Shown: positions 16,246 to 25,055, counted from the stretch's first letter. The stretch is DNA of 47,207 nucleotides from Terriglobia bacterium (GCA_020072805.1 JAIQGC010000046.1:1-47207), one strand, 5' to 3'. Notes: a model not told the origin generated them from the letters alone. Program-made: numbers and translations.

Positions 16246-17499
16246 TTATTTTGTGGCGACGGCTGCGGAGAGCCGGCCTTCCAGATAGGCTTCGAAAGCG
16301 TCGAGACGCGGGGGAATGGGCTCGGCGGCGGCGAATTCGCCGGCGAGCGCGTCGGTGGTCTTGAGGCCGTTGCCGGTGATGCAGAGGACGGTAGTGCCAC
16401 CGGGAGCGATGCGGCCCTGGCGGATGAGCTTTTCGGCGACGGCGGTGGTGACGCCGCCGGCGGTTTCGGTGAAGACGCCTTCGAATTCGGCGAGCTTGCG
16501 CATCCCGGCGACGATTTCGGGGTCGGAAACGTCTTCGGCCCACCCGCCGCTCGAGCGCATGACGTTCATGGCGTAAGGGCCGTCGGCGGGATTGCCGATG
16601 GCGAGCGAACGGGCGATGGTGTTGGGTTTTTGCGGCTCGAAGCGGTCGAGTTCGCGCTTGACGGCGGAGGAGATGGGCGAGCAGCCGGTGGCTTGCGCGC
16701 CGAAGAAGCGGACGGGCTTGGGTTCGACCCAGCCGAGTTCGGTGAGTTCGCGGAAGGCTTTGGAGATTTTGGTGATGAGGGAGCCGCCGGCCATGGGAAC
16801 GACGACGTTATCCGGGAGGCGCCAGCCGAGCTGTTCGGCGATTTCGTAGCCGACGGTCTTGGAGCCTTCGGCGTAATAGGGGCGGAGGTTGACGTTGACG
16901 AGGCCCCAGCGGAATTTATCGGCGATCTGCGCGCAGAGACGGTTGACGTGGTCGTAGTTGCCGGCGATGCGGGCGACTTTGGCGCCGTAGATCTGCGTGG
17001 CCATGACCTTGGCGGCTTCGAGATCGGAAGGGATGAAGATCCAGGCGGCCAGGCCGGAACGGATGGCTTGCGCGGCGACGGCGTTGGCGAGATTGCCGGT
17101 GGAGGAGCAGCCGACGGTTTCGAAACCAAAGCGCTTGGCGGCGGTGAGAGCGACGGCGACGACGCGGTCCTTGAAGGAGAGAGAGGGAAAGCAGACGGCG
17201 TCGTTCTTGATATGGAGTTCGCCGAGGCCCCAGGATTTGGCGAGGCGGGGAGCGGAGACGAGGGGAGTGCCGCCGACGGGAAGCGAAGGAATCTGGTCCG
17301 GGGAAACGGGCAGGAGTTCGGCGTAGCGCCAGATGGTATGGGGGCGCGAGGAGAGCTGCTCGCGGCGGAGGGAGGCGCGAATGGCGGCGTAGTCGTAGGT
17401 GATTTCGAGGGGAGAGAAGCAGTCTTCGCAGAAGGAGCGGGGGGCATTGCCCCACAATTTACCGCATTCGCGGCATTTCAGTTCGAACAGTTCGGCCAT
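16246..17499 (-). CDS. thrC: threonine synthase-like PLP enzyme under a SAM-II riboswitch
   Basis: A 417-residue fold-type II PLP enzyme. The N-terminal zinc-ribbon CRECG...CEDC (Cys9, 12, 24, 27) is typical of the ~410-residue threonine synthase class. The PLP-binding Lys is Lys110 in PSLSFKDR, with the phosphate loop around GCSSTGNLANAVAAQA and GGSLITKISKAFRE. Threonine synthase converts O-phosphohomoserine to threonine. The SAM-II riboswitch and the Gly-Gly carrier downstream make a role in homocysteine/methionine formation from the same substrate a serious alternative. Sequence alone does not settle this. It is the first gene of its operon. Confidence 0.85.
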   Translation of the reverse strand: MAELFELKCRECGKLWGNAPRSFCEDCFSPLEITYDYAAIRASLRREQLSSRPHTIWRYAELLPVSPDQIPSLPVGGTPLVSAPRLAKSWGLGELHIKNDAVCFPSLSFKDRVVAVALTAAKRFGFETVGCSSTGNLANAVAAQAIRSGLAAWIFIPSDLEAAKVMATQIYGAKVARIAGNYDHVNRLCAQIADKFRWGLVNVNLRPYYAEGSKTVGYEIAEQLGWRLPDNVVVPMAGGSLITKISKAFRELTELGWVEPKPVRFFGAQATGCSPISSAVKRELDRFEPQKPNTIARSLAIGNPADGPYAMNVMRSSGGWAEDVSDPEIVAGMRKLAEFEGVFTETAGGVTTAVAEKLIRQGRIAPGGTTVLCITGNGLKTTDALAGEFAAAEPIPPRLDAFEAYLEGRLSAAVATK

Positions 17500-17587
17500 C
17501 TAAATACTCCCAAAAAGGCAGCGCGCGCCAGGACGCGAGGATGCCGTGAAGTCACGCGGAATATGATCAAGGGCAGCGCGGAGGGGA

Positions 17588-17623
17588 AATAAAAAAACCT
17601 CCGTGCCAAAGAGTGCTCGGAGG
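17588..17623 (-). terminator. intrinsic terminator of the riboswitch expression platform
   Basis: On the minus strand, CCTCCG-A-GC (17623 side), an 8-nt loop, GC-A-CGGAGG, then seven T followed by ATTT (17597-17588). It lies between the SAM-II aptamer and the threonine-synthase-like start, so it acts as an attenuator rather than the end of a gene. Confidence 0.85.
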
Positions 17624-17651
17624 GTCTCAGAAAATCTTCTAAGAAGCTCAC

Positions 17652-17701
<50 letters not shown>

Positions 17702-17721
17702 GTGGCTCAGCTACGAGCCAC
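17702..17721 (-). promoter_or_regulatory. 7-bp hairpin immediately 5' of the SAM-II aptamer
   Basis: GTGGCTC-GTAGCT-GAGCCAC on the minus strand, ending one base before the aptamer. With the base before it, the first arm reads ACGTGG, identical to the P1 5' strand, so P1' could pair with either copy. Confidence 0.7.
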
Positions 17722-17726
17722 GTACA

Positions 17727-17755
17727 GTTTGTGGGAAACGGCGGTGCGGTGTCAA
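17727..17755 (-). promoter_or_regulatory. promoter of the SAM-II-controlled operon
   Basis: Consensus TTGACA (17755-17750) on the minus strand, 17-bp spacer, then a weak -10 (ACAAAC, 17732-17727, or CAAACT one base further). The predicted RNA start is a few bases before the hairpin and aptamer. Confidence 0.5.
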
Positions 17756-18018
17756 GAGGGAAGAGGGGAAGGATGGCGAAAAAGGAGAGGGTCAACCATA
17801 AATTCAGAGGCGGGAATCCGAATTTTTTGAGCAGGAGCGCGGAGTGGCGGATAACGAAACGGGGGGAAAGCGCGTCCAAAAGAGAGCGGGTAGGAAATGG
17901 CGTCCGGCACCTGTCTTTCCGGACAGTTTCCCTATACGAACGTTACAAGCAAGGCGTCCGCCGCGGTGCAGCGGCGATGCTATACTTTTCTGGGGCAAGG
18001 GTCCAAGGAGAACGAGCA
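17756..18018. other. remaining part of the divergent thrC-htrA intergenic region
   Basis: No convincing gene. It carries a CTGTC-TTTCC-GGACAG type hairpin near 17919-17934. An extended -10 element, TGC-TATACT (17978-17986), sits 33 bp before the HtrA ATG and is a plausible plus-strand promoter. An open frame reading into htrA continues upstream but has no Shine-Dalgarno sequence or homology. Confidence 0.5.
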
Positions 18019-19599
18019 ATGGGCGAGCAGGTGAGGGAATTGGTGGTCTGGGCGCGGCGGAGGAAATTGCTGGCCAGCGTGTTCGTGGCGCTGACGCTGG
18101 CGACGGGAATCCTGATCGGGACGCTGGTCTCGGGTCACGCATCGGCCATGCGCGTAATGGGATTTGCCGGAGGAGCCACGCCCCTGGCCCTGCCGGAGCC
18201 GGCGCAGATGTCCACGTCATTCGCCGGGGTGGTGAACAAGGTGGAGCCTGCGGTGGTGAATATCTCGACGACGCAGATCGTGGACCGGAGACGGAGCCAG
18301 AAGAGGCGGCCGGCGCCGAACCAGCAGCAAGAGGACCCCTTTCAGGATTTCTTCGACCGGTTTTTCGACGGCGGACAGCAAGGACAGGACGGTCCCGCGG
18401 CGGCGGAGCGGAGCCTGGGTTCGGGCGTGATCGTGGACAAGCGCGGGTTCATTTTGACCAATAACCACGTGGTGGAACAGGCCACGAAGATTCAGGTGCA
18501 ACTGAACGACGATTCCACGCGATACACGGCCAAGGTGGTGGGAGTGGATGAGGAGACCGACCTGGCGGTGATCAAGATTGATGCGGGGAAGGATCTTCCG
18601 ACGGCGCGGCTGGGAAATTCGGACGGGGTACAGGTGGGGGATTGGGTGCTGGCAATCGGCAGCCCGTTCGGCTTGCAGGCGACGGTGACGGCGGGAATCA
18701 TCAGCGCGAAGGGGCGGCCGGGAATGGGGCGGCAGTTTCAGCGCTTTTTGCAGACGGACGCGGCGATCAATCCGGGGAATTCGGGGGGGCCGCTGATCAA
18801 CCTGGCCGGGGAGGTGATCGGGATCAACACGGCGATCATGACCGGCGGGCGGGGCTATGAAGGAGTGGGATTCGCGCTGCCGTCGACGACGGCGCTGATG
18901 GTGTACAACCAGATCGCGACGAAGGGACGGGTGACGCGCGGGTCGATCGGGGTGAGTTTCACCGAGGAACGCGGAACGAACCCGATCACGCTGAAGGAGC
19001 TGGGAGCGCAGCACGGAGTGGTCATCGAGGATGTGGCGCCGGGAAGCCCGGCGGAAAAGGCGGGATTGAAGGCCGGGGACGTAATCGTCAGCGTGAACGG
19101 GAAGCCGGTGAAGACGGGGAACGACCTGGTGAATCCGATCGCGGAAGCGGCGATCGGCGATAAGGTGAAATTGACGTACGTGCGGGACCGGGAGCAGAAG
19201 GACACGGCGGCGACGGTGGAGGACCGGACAAAGGTGTTTCCGGCGCGGGCGGGACGAGGCGGAGAACAGCCGGAGGAAAGCGCTCCGGCGGAGTTCGGGC
19301 TGCGGGTGGAAGAGTTCACGCCGGCGCGGGCGAGCCGTGCGGGGATCGAGTTCAGCAAGGGAGTGCTGGTGACCAGCGTGGAGCCGGCGAGCTTTGCGGA
19401 GGACATCGGATTCGTGCCGGGAGACGTGATCACGGAAGTGAACCGCGCGGGAGTGGATGACGTGGCGGGCTACCGGAAAGCGATTGGGAAATTGAAAGCG
19501 GGAGAAAATGTGGTATTCAAGGTGATGCGGCGGGTGGATGGCGGGAGGCTGGCGACGGTGTTCCTGCCCGGAGTGGTGCCGGCGGATAATCAGCAATAG
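18019..19599 (+). CDS. degQ: HtrA/DegQ-family periplasmic serine protease-chaperone
   Basis: A 526-residue envelope protease. The ATG at 18019 follows AAGGAG by eight nucleotides. An N-terminal membrane anchor (LLASVFVALTLATGILIGTLV) is followed by the trypsin-like domain with catalytic His150 (TNNHVV), Asp181 (TDLAVIKI) and Ser255 (NPGNSGGPL). Two PDZ domains follow, at residues about 300-395 and 425-510 (GLKAGDVIVSVNGKPV; GFVPGDVITEVNRAGV). A Q/P-rich loop before the catalytic domain (FFDRFFDGGQQ) is the LA-loop-like segment. It degrades or refolds misfolded envelope proteins. An extended -10 promoter lies 33 bp upstream. Confidence 0.93.
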   Translation: MGEQVRELVVWARRRKLLASVFVALTLATGILIGTLVSGHASAMRVMGFAGGATPLALPEPAQMSTSFAGVVNKVEPAVVNISTTQIVDRRRSQKRRPAPNQQQEDPFQDFFDRFFDGGQQGQDGPAAAERSLGSGVIVDKRGFILTNNHVVEQATKIQVQLNDDSTRYTAKVVGVDEETDLAVIKIDAGKDLPTARLGNSDGVQVGDWVLAIGSPFGLQATVTAGIISAKGRPGMGRQFQRFLQTDAAINPGNSGGPLINLAGEVIGINTAIMTGGRGYEGVGFALPSTTALMVYNQIATKGRVTRGSIGVSFTEERGTNPITLKELGAQHGVVIEDVAPGSPAEKAGLKAGDVIVSVNGKPVKTGNDLVNPIAEAAIGDKVKLTYVRDREQKDTAATVEDRTKVFPARAGRGGEQPEESAPAEFGLRVEEFTPARASRAGIEFSKGVLVTSVEPASFAEDIGFVPGDVITEVNRAGVDDVAGYRKAIGKLKAGENVVFKVMRRVDGGRLATVFLPGVVPADNQQ

Positions 19600-19652
19600 T
19601 AAAGGGGAATCCCGGCCGCGGAGAAGGAAGCGGAAGGCCGGGAAAAGGGACT

Positions 19653-20108
19653 ATGCGAAGAGGATCGGCCGTAAAGTGGTTGGTGGCAGTGCTGATGGCG
19701 GCGCTGGTGTTGCCGGGCGCGGTGGAGGGGGCCTCGGCGCAAGGAGGGAAGAAGGCGCCGGTAAGCCGCAAGGTTTCGGCAAGGAAGAGCACCGGAAAGA
19801 GATCGAAAGGGCGCGCGCAGCAGGTGCGCGGGCAGAAAGCGCCGGCGGCCGAGCGAATTACGGAGATTCAGCAGGCGCTGGCAAAGAGCGGAGCCTATAG
19901 CGGAAAGCCCAGCGGAAAATGGGATGCGGCGACGGTCCAGGCGATGAAGAAATTTCAAGAAGAGCAGGGACTGAATCCGACGGGCAAGATGGACGCGAGG
20001 AGCCTGCAGAAGCTGGGGCTAGGTTCGGAGATTGCGGGACTGGCGGCGCCGATTCCGACGGCGGGCGGCCCGGCGGGGGATGCGGAGAGCAGCCGGAATC
20101 CGTATTGA
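19653..20108 (+). CDS. exported peptidoglycan-binding domain protein
   Basis: A 151-residue protein with a signal peptide (AVKWLVAVLMAALVLPGAVEGASA), a long basic Lys/Ser/Arg linker (residues 31-62), and one PG_binding_1 domain (residues about 68-118: ITEIQQALAKSGAYSG, then WDAATVQAMKKFQEEQGL and GKMDARSLQKLGLG). It probably anchors in the cell wall. It is 53 nt downstream of the HtrA gene and perhaps co-transcribed with it. No catalytic domain is present. Confidence 0.85.
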   Translation: MRRGSAVKWLVAVLMAALVLPGAVEGASAQGGKKAPVSRKVSARKSTGKRSKGRAQQVRGQKAPAAERITEIQQALAKSGAYSGKPSGKWDAATVQAMKKFQEEQGLNPTGKMDARSLQKLGLGSEIAGLAAPIPTAGGPAGDAESSRNPY

Positions 20109-20292
20109 GTTGCAGGGCAGGGCGCGAGGTGCCGTTCACCGCACAGGTGGAGGGCGCGCTGATTCCCATCGAAGCAAATCCTTAGCATAATCTAAGCTTA
20201 AGAGCGGGGTTGGCGTAGATGTGCGCCTGCCGCCCGCCCGGGGAAACCCTCGGGTGGCCAAGGAACAGGGAATAAAAGCGAGGTATGCACTT

Positions 20293-20739
20293 ATGAAAAA
20301 GACGCTGGTTGTTATGGCGATGTGCCTGGCGGTGGTTCTGGGAGCGTCGCGGTTGGTGCGTGGCCAGTCGAATCAGGAAGGGAGGATCATCGCGCTGGAG
20401 AATGCGTGGGAACAGGCGGAATCGAGAGCGGATATCAAGGCGCTGCAGCAGATGCTGGCGCCAACGTTTGTGTACACGGACGAATACGGGGAGTTCATGG
20501 ACAAGGGGAAGTACCTGGCCAGCCTGAAGAAGACCACGGACGATTCCACGCAGCAGGGCAACCGTTCGCTGACTGTATTTTTTTACGGAGACACGGCGGT
20601 GGTGGCGGGGCTGTACAAGGAAAGAGGAATGAAGAATTCGAAGGCCTTCGTGAAAACGGGGCGATTCACGGATACCTGGGTAAACATCAACGGAAGCTGG
20701 CAGTGCGTGGCCAGCCAGCTGACGATCGTGAAAAAGTAG
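20293..20739 (+). CDS. exported NTF2-like (DUF4440) protein
   Basis: A 148-residue protein with a signal peptide (VVMAMCLAVVLGASRLVRG) and an SnoaL/NTF2-like cone fold (residues about 30-145: ALENAWEQAESRADIKALQQMLAPTFVYTDEYGE, ending GSWQCVASQLTIV). Proteins of this type have no conserved active site and often have unknown roles. The ATG at 20293 is preferred over the upstream frame start because the signal peptide begins there. Function not assigned. Confidence 0.8.
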   Translation: MKKTLVVMAMCLAVVLGASRLVRGQSNQEGRIIALENAWEQAESRADIKALQQMLAPTFVYTDEYGEFMDKGKYLASLKKTTDDSTQQGNRSLTVFFYGDTAVVAGLYKERGMKNSKAFVKTGRFTDTWVNINGSWQCVASQLTIVKK

Positions 20740-20764
20740 GCGGGCGGGAGAAATCACGGGGCAC

Positions 20765-20780
20765 TGTGACAGGAGTCACA
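20765..20780. promoter_or_regulatory. CRP-consensus-like operator upstream of the Crp/Fnr gene
   Basis: TGTGA-CAGGAG-TCACA, extended to a 7-bp perfect inverted repeat (20764-20781). It is centred about 90 bp upstream of the -35 of the downstream Crp/Fnr-family gene, whose recognition helix carries the matching RETVSR residues. Confidence 0.7.
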
Positions 20781-20859
20781 GACGGATGTGCGGGCTTGCC
20801 GTTAGCTGGTGAAAGCCGCTGGGCGCGGCCAAGCCAGGGCATGGAAGAAAGCCGGACAT

Positions 20860-20887
20860 TTGAGTCGGGGGCGCGGAGGGGTATAAT
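20860..20887 (+). promoter_or_regulatory. promoter of the Crp/Fnr-family gene
   Basis: TTGAGT (20860-20865), 16-bp spacer, consensus TATAAT (20882-20887). It lies 17 bp before the ATG at 20904, with GGGGAAGAG between them as Shine-Dalgarno sequence. Confidence 0.75.
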
Positions 20888-20903
20888 CCGCTCGGGGGAA
20901 GAG

Positions 20904-21623
20904 ATGCGCGCGCCCTACGGCTTGCCAATCATCGAAAACTGCCTGAACTGCCCGCACCGGGAAGAGCGGCTATTCTGTAATTTGTCGCCGCCGGCTCTGC
21001 AGCGGCTTTCCGAAATCACATCGGCGTCATCGTATCCGCGGGGAGCCACCCTGTTCGTGGAAGGGCAGGAGCCGCGGGGAGTGTTTATCGTGTGCAGCGG
21101 TCGGGTGAAGCTTTCGACGTCCTCGCCGGAGGGCAAGACGCTAATCCTGAGATTCGCCAGCCCGGGAGACGTGCTGGGACTGGCGGCGAGCGTTTCCGGG
21201 AAACCGTACCAGGCGACGGCGGACCTGCTGGAAGCGTGCCAGATCAATTTCATCGGGCGGGCGGATTTTTTGCAGTTTTTGGCGCAGTTTGGAGAGGTGG
21301 CGCTGCGGGTGGCGCAGCAGATCAGCGAGAATTATCACCTGGCGCTGGCGGAGATGAGGACGATCGGGCTCTCGCATTCGGCGGGAGAGAAACTGGCGCG
21401 CTTTTTGCTGGAACTGGCGGCGGAGCAAGACGGGAAGGGCAAAGGGGATATCCGGCTGAAGCTGACGCTGACGCATGAAGAGATCGCGCAAGTGATCGGG
21501 GCGTCGCGGGAGACGGTGTCGCGGCTGTTCGCCGAGTTCAAGAAGAAGCAGTTGCTGCAGGTGAAGGGATCCACGGTCATCCTGAAGAACAAGGCCGGGC
21601 TCAAGAACGTAATGATGGCCTAA
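20904..21623 (+). CDS. Crp/Fnr-family transcription regulator with N-terminal cysteine cluster
   Basis: A 239-residue regulator. The N-terminal segment CLNCPHREERLFC places Cys13, 16 and 25 as a possible Fe-S or redox site. The cyclic-nucleotide-type beta-roll covers residues about 30-140 (PRGATLFVEGQEPRGVFIVCSGRVKL), and a winged helix follows (LTHEEIAQVIGASRETVSRLF) with recognition residues Arg202, Glu203 and Arg207. This resembles both CRP (RETVGR) and FNR (ETISR) and matches the TGTGA site upstream, suggesting autoregulation. The open frame extends far upstream of 20904, but promoter and Shine-Dalgarno positions fix this ATG. Effector unknown. Confidence 0.88.
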   Translation: MRAPYGLPIIENCLNCPHREERLFCNLSPPALQRLSEITSASSYPRGATLFVEGQEPRGVFIVCSGRVKLSTSSPEGKTLILRFASPGDVLGLAASVSGKPYQATADLLEACQINFIGRADFLQFLAQFGEVALRVAQQISENYHLALAEMRTIGLSHSAGEKLARFLLELAAEQDGKGKGDIRLKLTLTHEEIAQVIGASRETVSRLFAEFKKKQLLQVKGSTVILKNKAGLKNVMMA

Positions 21624-21694
21624 GCTCCGCGCGGGTTGTGCGAACGGGCGGAGGAATGGCATTTCCAAATTGACAGAAAAACATGAAATTCCCA

Positions 21695-21711
21695 CTGACT
21701 TTCCGCGTCAG
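21695..21711. promoter_or_regulatory. inverted repeat CTGAC-N7-GTCAG upstream of the ABC export operon
   Basis: A 5-bp perfect inverted repeat about 155 bp before the HlyD-like start, in a 243-bp region without genes. It is a possible operator, but short enough to be chance. Confidence 0.3.
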
Positions 21712-21866
21712 CAATATTTGTGTTGGTCTCAATAAGGGGCGAGGGAGGCCGGCGCCACAAGCGTTCCTGGAATTGGCAGGGAAGGCCAAGGTTAAGGGAT
21801 GGGTGTATAGTATTGGCGGCCGCGAAGCCAAAATGGAAATACCGGTTCAGGAGAAAATGGGCGCCG

Positions 21867-23135
21867 ATGGCAACGCAGCTCGATTCGACAAGACCGGACC
21901 TGGGCTCGCTGCGCATCGATGAGGGGAAGCGAGCGAAGAGCAGCAGGGGCCGGCGCATCGTATATGCCGCCATGCCGGTTCTCATCTTTACGGGCCTGGT
22001 CGTCGCCGCCTACACTCTGCGCAACCAGAGGGCAGTGGTGGAAGTGGCCACGGCGGCCAAACCCGAAGCGGGCGGCCCGCAGGCGCTGCTGAATGCCAGC
22101 GGGTACATCACGCCGCGGCGCCGGGCCACGATCGCGGCCAAGATCACCGGGCGGGTGACCGGCGTATTCTTCGACGAGGGAACGAGGGTGGCGCAAGGCC
22201 AGTTGCTGGCAACTCTCGACGACTCGGACACCAGGCGCGCACTGGATTCGGCGAAAGCGGATCGCGACTCCGCCCAAGCGGCCATTGCCGACTTCGAAGT
22301 CCAACTCAAAAACGCGCAGATCGCGCTGCGCCGCGCGGAACAACTGCAGAAGGCAGGGATACAGACGCAGGAGGCTCTGGACAACGCCAGCACGGCGGTG
22401 GAGAGTCTCCAGGCCAAAGCGGCGCTGGCCCGGCAGCAAGCGGCGGCCGCGGAATCCCGAATTCACGTGGCGCAGCAGGCCGTGGACAATTGCACCATCC
22501 GGGCGCCCTTCGCGGGGATCGTGGTTTCGAAAGATGCGCAGGTTGGCGAGATGGTCTCACCGGTCTCGGCGGGGGGCGGCTTCACGCGCACCGGCATCGC
22601 CACCATCGTGGACATGCATTCCAACGAGATCGAAGTGGACGTGAATGAATCCTACATCGCGCGTGTCCGGCCAGAACAGCCGGTCACGGCGACTCTCGAC
22701 GCCTACCCGGACAAACCGATTCCCGCCAAGGTGCGCACGGTGATACCCACCGCGGACCGGCAAAAAGCCACCGTGAAAGTTCGCATCACGATCATCGATC
22801 TGGAGAAGCACAATTTCATTCTTCCGGACATGGGCGTGAAGGTCGCGTTCCTGGAGGAGGCCAAGCCCCCGGCAAAAGGGAAGGCCGGGGACGGGGAGCA
22901 GGAAAAAGGCGCGGAAGCCGTGGCTTACATTCCCAAGAGCGCGGTGCGCTCCGGCGGCGGGGCTTCCTTCGTGTACGTGGTCCGCGAGGGAAAGGCCGAG
23001 CGGAGGGCCGTCAAACTGGGCATGGATCGCGCCAGCGACGTGGCCGTGCTGGCGGGGGTCCGTCCCGGGGATTCCCTGGTGGTGAAAGGTCCCGAGAATT
23101 TGAAGGATGGAGACCCAGTGGAAATTCGCGAGTAG
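21867..23135 (+). CDS. HlyD/MacA-type periplasmic adaptor (membrane fusion protein)
   Basis: A 422-residue adaptor: short cytoplasmic N-terminus, one transmembrane helix (residues 31-50, VYAAMPVLIFTGLVVAAYTL), a biotinyl-lipoyl half (ATIAAKITGRVTGVFFDEGTRVAQGQLLATLDD), an alpha-helical hairpin (residues about 130-205, RRAEQLQKAG...AAAAESRIHVAQQAV), the second lipoyl half (CTIRAPFAGIVVSK), and beta-barrel/MP domains. The ATG at 21867 has AGGAG 13 nt upstream, which is long; no better in-frame start is evident. First gene of a MacAB-like ABC export operon. Substrate unknown. Confidence 0.88.
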   Translation: MATQLDSTRPDLGSLRIDEGKRAKSSRGRRIVYAAMPVLIFTGLVVAAYTLRNQRAVVEVATAAKPEAGGPQALLNASGYITPRRRATIAAKITGRVTGVFFDEGTRVAQGQLLATLDDSDTRRALDSAKADRDSAQAAIADFEVQLKNAQIALRRAEQLQKAGIQTQEALDNASTAVESLQAKAALARQQAAAAESRIHVAQQAVDNCTIRAPFAGIVVSKDAQVGEMVSPVSAGGGFTRTGIATIVDMHSNEIEVDVNESYIARVRPEQPVTATLDAYPDKPIPAKVRTVIPTADRQKATVKVRITIIDLEKHNFILPDMGVKVAFLEEAKPPAKGKAGDGEQEKGAEAVAYIPKSAVRSGGGASFVYVVREGKAERRAVKLGMDRASDVAVLAGVRPGDSLVVKGPENLKDGDPVEIRE

Positions 23136-23144
23136 GAGACAAGA

Positions 23145-23910
23145 ATGATCCGCGTAGATGGACCCAACGATTCCCGGAGCCTGATCCAGGTCCGCGGCTT
23201 GAACAAAACGTACAGCCGGGGCGGAGAAAAAATTCAGGTGCTCCAGGGACTGGACCTGGACGCGGACAAGGGCGACTTTGTCGCCTTCATGGGTCCCAGC
23301 GGTTCCGGGAAAACCACCTTGCTGAATCTGTTGGGCGGCCTGGACGTGCCTTCGGCCGGGAGCATCACAGTGGATGGCGATGAAATAACACACATGTCGG
23401 CCAACAAGCTGACGCAATGGCGCGCACGGCACGTGGGCTTCATTTTTCAGATGTACAACCTGATTCCGGTACTTACCGCCTTCCAGAAGGTCGAGCTTCC
23501 TCTGCTGTTGACGAATCTTTCAACAGCGCAACGGGAATCTTTCAAAAGCGGAACGGCGCAAGCACGTGGAAACCGCGCTCAGCGTGGTGGGCCTCTCCGA
23601 CCGGATGCAGCACTACCCGCGGCAGCTCTCCGGCGGTCAGGAACAGCGGGTAACCATCGCGCGGGCCATCGTATCCGACCCGACGTTTCTGCTTTGCGAC
23701 GAGCCCACCGGGGACCTGGACCGCAAGAGCGCCGACGAGGTAATGGCCATCATTGAAGAACTTGTGGGCAAGTACGGCAAGACCGTGCTGATGGTGACGC
23801 ACGATCCGGTCATTGCGGCGCGAGCGCACACCACGCTGCACCTGGAAAAGGGAGTGCTTGTGGAAGCGCCCAAACACCCGCACGGGGCGGGCGCCGGGGG
23901 CGGGGCATGA
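23145..23910 (+). pseudogene. MacB/LolD-type ABC transporter ATPase, frameshifted by a 22-bp tandem duplication
   Basis: Homology runs in one frame to about 23534 (Walker A GPSGSGKTT, Q-loop FIFQMYNLIP) and in another from about 23535 to 23910 (signature LSGGQEQRV, Walker [14 protein letters not shown]-loop VTHDP). Between them, 23513-23534 and 23535-23556 are a 22-bp imperfect tandem duplication (two mismatches). Removing one copy restores [23 protein letters not shown] and a 247-residue protein. The shift separates Walker A from Walker B, so the gene as read cannot make a working ATPase unless frameshifting occurs. Its stop overlaps the permease start by ATGA. Confidence 0.88.
23513..23556 (+). 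repeat. 22-bp imperfect tandem duplication inside the ABC ATPase gene
   Basis: Two adjacent 22-bp copies starting GAATCTTTCAA and ending CAACGG/GAACGG, with two mismatches. 22 is not a multiple of three, which accounts for the frame change exactly. Confidence 0.92.
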
Positions 23911-25055
23911 AATACGGGGCGCTGCTGCGGGCCAATCTGCTGCGCAAGAAATTCCGCCTGATTCTGACGATCGGGTCGTTTGCGATGGCCCTATTTCTGT
24001 TTGCCTTCCTGGCGGTTGTGCGCGACGCATTCAGCCGCGGCACGGAGGTCGCCGGGGCCGACCGGCTGGTGGTGATCAACCGCGTTTCCATCATCAGCCC
24101 GATTCCTCTTTCCTATCGCGATAAGATTCTGCGCATCCCGGGCGTGGAAACCATTACGCACAACAACTGGTTCGGGGGAATTTATCAGGATGAGAAGAAT
24201 TTCTTTCCGCAGTTCGTCATCGATCCGGAGAATCAGCGGCAGGTTTTTCCCGAACTGGTGACGCCCGATGAGCAGTGGAATGATTTCCTGAAGGACCGCG
24301 AAGGGGCGATTGCCGGGGAGCGGACGGCCAAGCGCTTCGGCTGGAAAATCGGGGACCGCATCCCCATCCGGGCCACGATCTGGGGCGGCGGGGCGTGGGA
24401 GTTCAATCTCCGGGGGATTTATCACGGCAAGCGCGCGCAGGACGACGACACGCAGTTCTGGTTCCGGTGGGATTACTTCCAGGAACGCATTCCCAGCGGG
24501 GTCAAGGGTCAGGTGGGGTGGTACGTGCTTCGCGTCAAGAATCCCGAGGACGCCGTGCGCGTGGCCAAGGCCATTGACGCCGAATTCGCCAATTCGCCCA
24601 GCGAGACAAAAACCGAAACGGAATCGGCTTTCGCGGCGGGGTGGGTCAAACAGTTTGGGAACATTCAGTTCCTCATCCTCACCATCGGCACGGTTGTTTT
24701 CTTCACGCTCCTGCTGGTGACCGGCAACACCATGGCCATCTCCGTCCGCGAGCGCACCGCGGAGCTGGCCGTGCTTAAAGCCATAGGCTTTTCCGGCCGC
24801 GCTGTGCTTTTCCTTATTCTTGCGGAATCCATGGTGATTGCCATGGCCGGCGGCCTGCTGGGTTTGGGTGTGGCCTACCTTGCCGTGCCGCTGCTTGGCA
24901 CAGCCTTGAACGGACTGCTCCCCAATCTGGTTCTTTCAGTTTCCATGCTGGCCGGCGGCTTTGCCGCGACTTTGCTTGTCGGCGTTGCCAGCGGAATTTT
25001 CCCCGGCATGGGCGCCATGCGCATGCGCGTCGTGAACGCACTGCGGAGGGTTTAA
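23907..25055 (+). CDS. MacB-like ABC transporter permease (FtsX domain), first of two
   Basis: A 382-residue permease: an N-terminal helix (residues 15-36, [22 protein letters not shown]), a large periplasmic MacB_PCD-type domain, then three C-terminal helices forming the FtsX core (residues about 250-380; [20 protein letters not shown], then [21 protein letters not shown]). The [16 protein letters not shown] motif is the usual coupling-helix region. It overlaps the ATPase by ATGA and is followed after one base by the second permease. It may pair with the second permease to export a hydrophobic or peptide substrate. Confidence 0.9.
   Translation: MKYGALLRANLLRKKFRLILTIGSFAMALFLFAFLAVVRDAFSRGTEVAGADRLVVINRVSIISPIPLSYRDKILRIPGVETITHNNWFGGIYQDEKNFFPQFVIDPENQRQVFPELVTPDEQWNDFLKDREGAIAGERTAKRFGWKIGDRIPIRATIWGGGAWEFNLRGIYHGKRAQDDDTQFWFRWDYFQERIPSGVKGQVGWYVLRVKNPEDAVRVAKAIDAEFANSPSETKTETESAFAAGWVKQFGNIQFLILTIGTVVFFTLLLVTGNTMAISVRERTAELAVLKAIGFSGRAVLFLILAESMVIAMAGGLLGLGVAYLAVPLLGTALNGLLPNLVLSVSMLAGGFAATLLVGVASGIFPGMGAMRMRVVNALRRV

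Noticed and set aside
21683-21922. 79-codon open frame overlapping the adaptor gene start
   Set aside because: It overlaps the HlyD-like N-terminus in another frame and has no recognisable feature.
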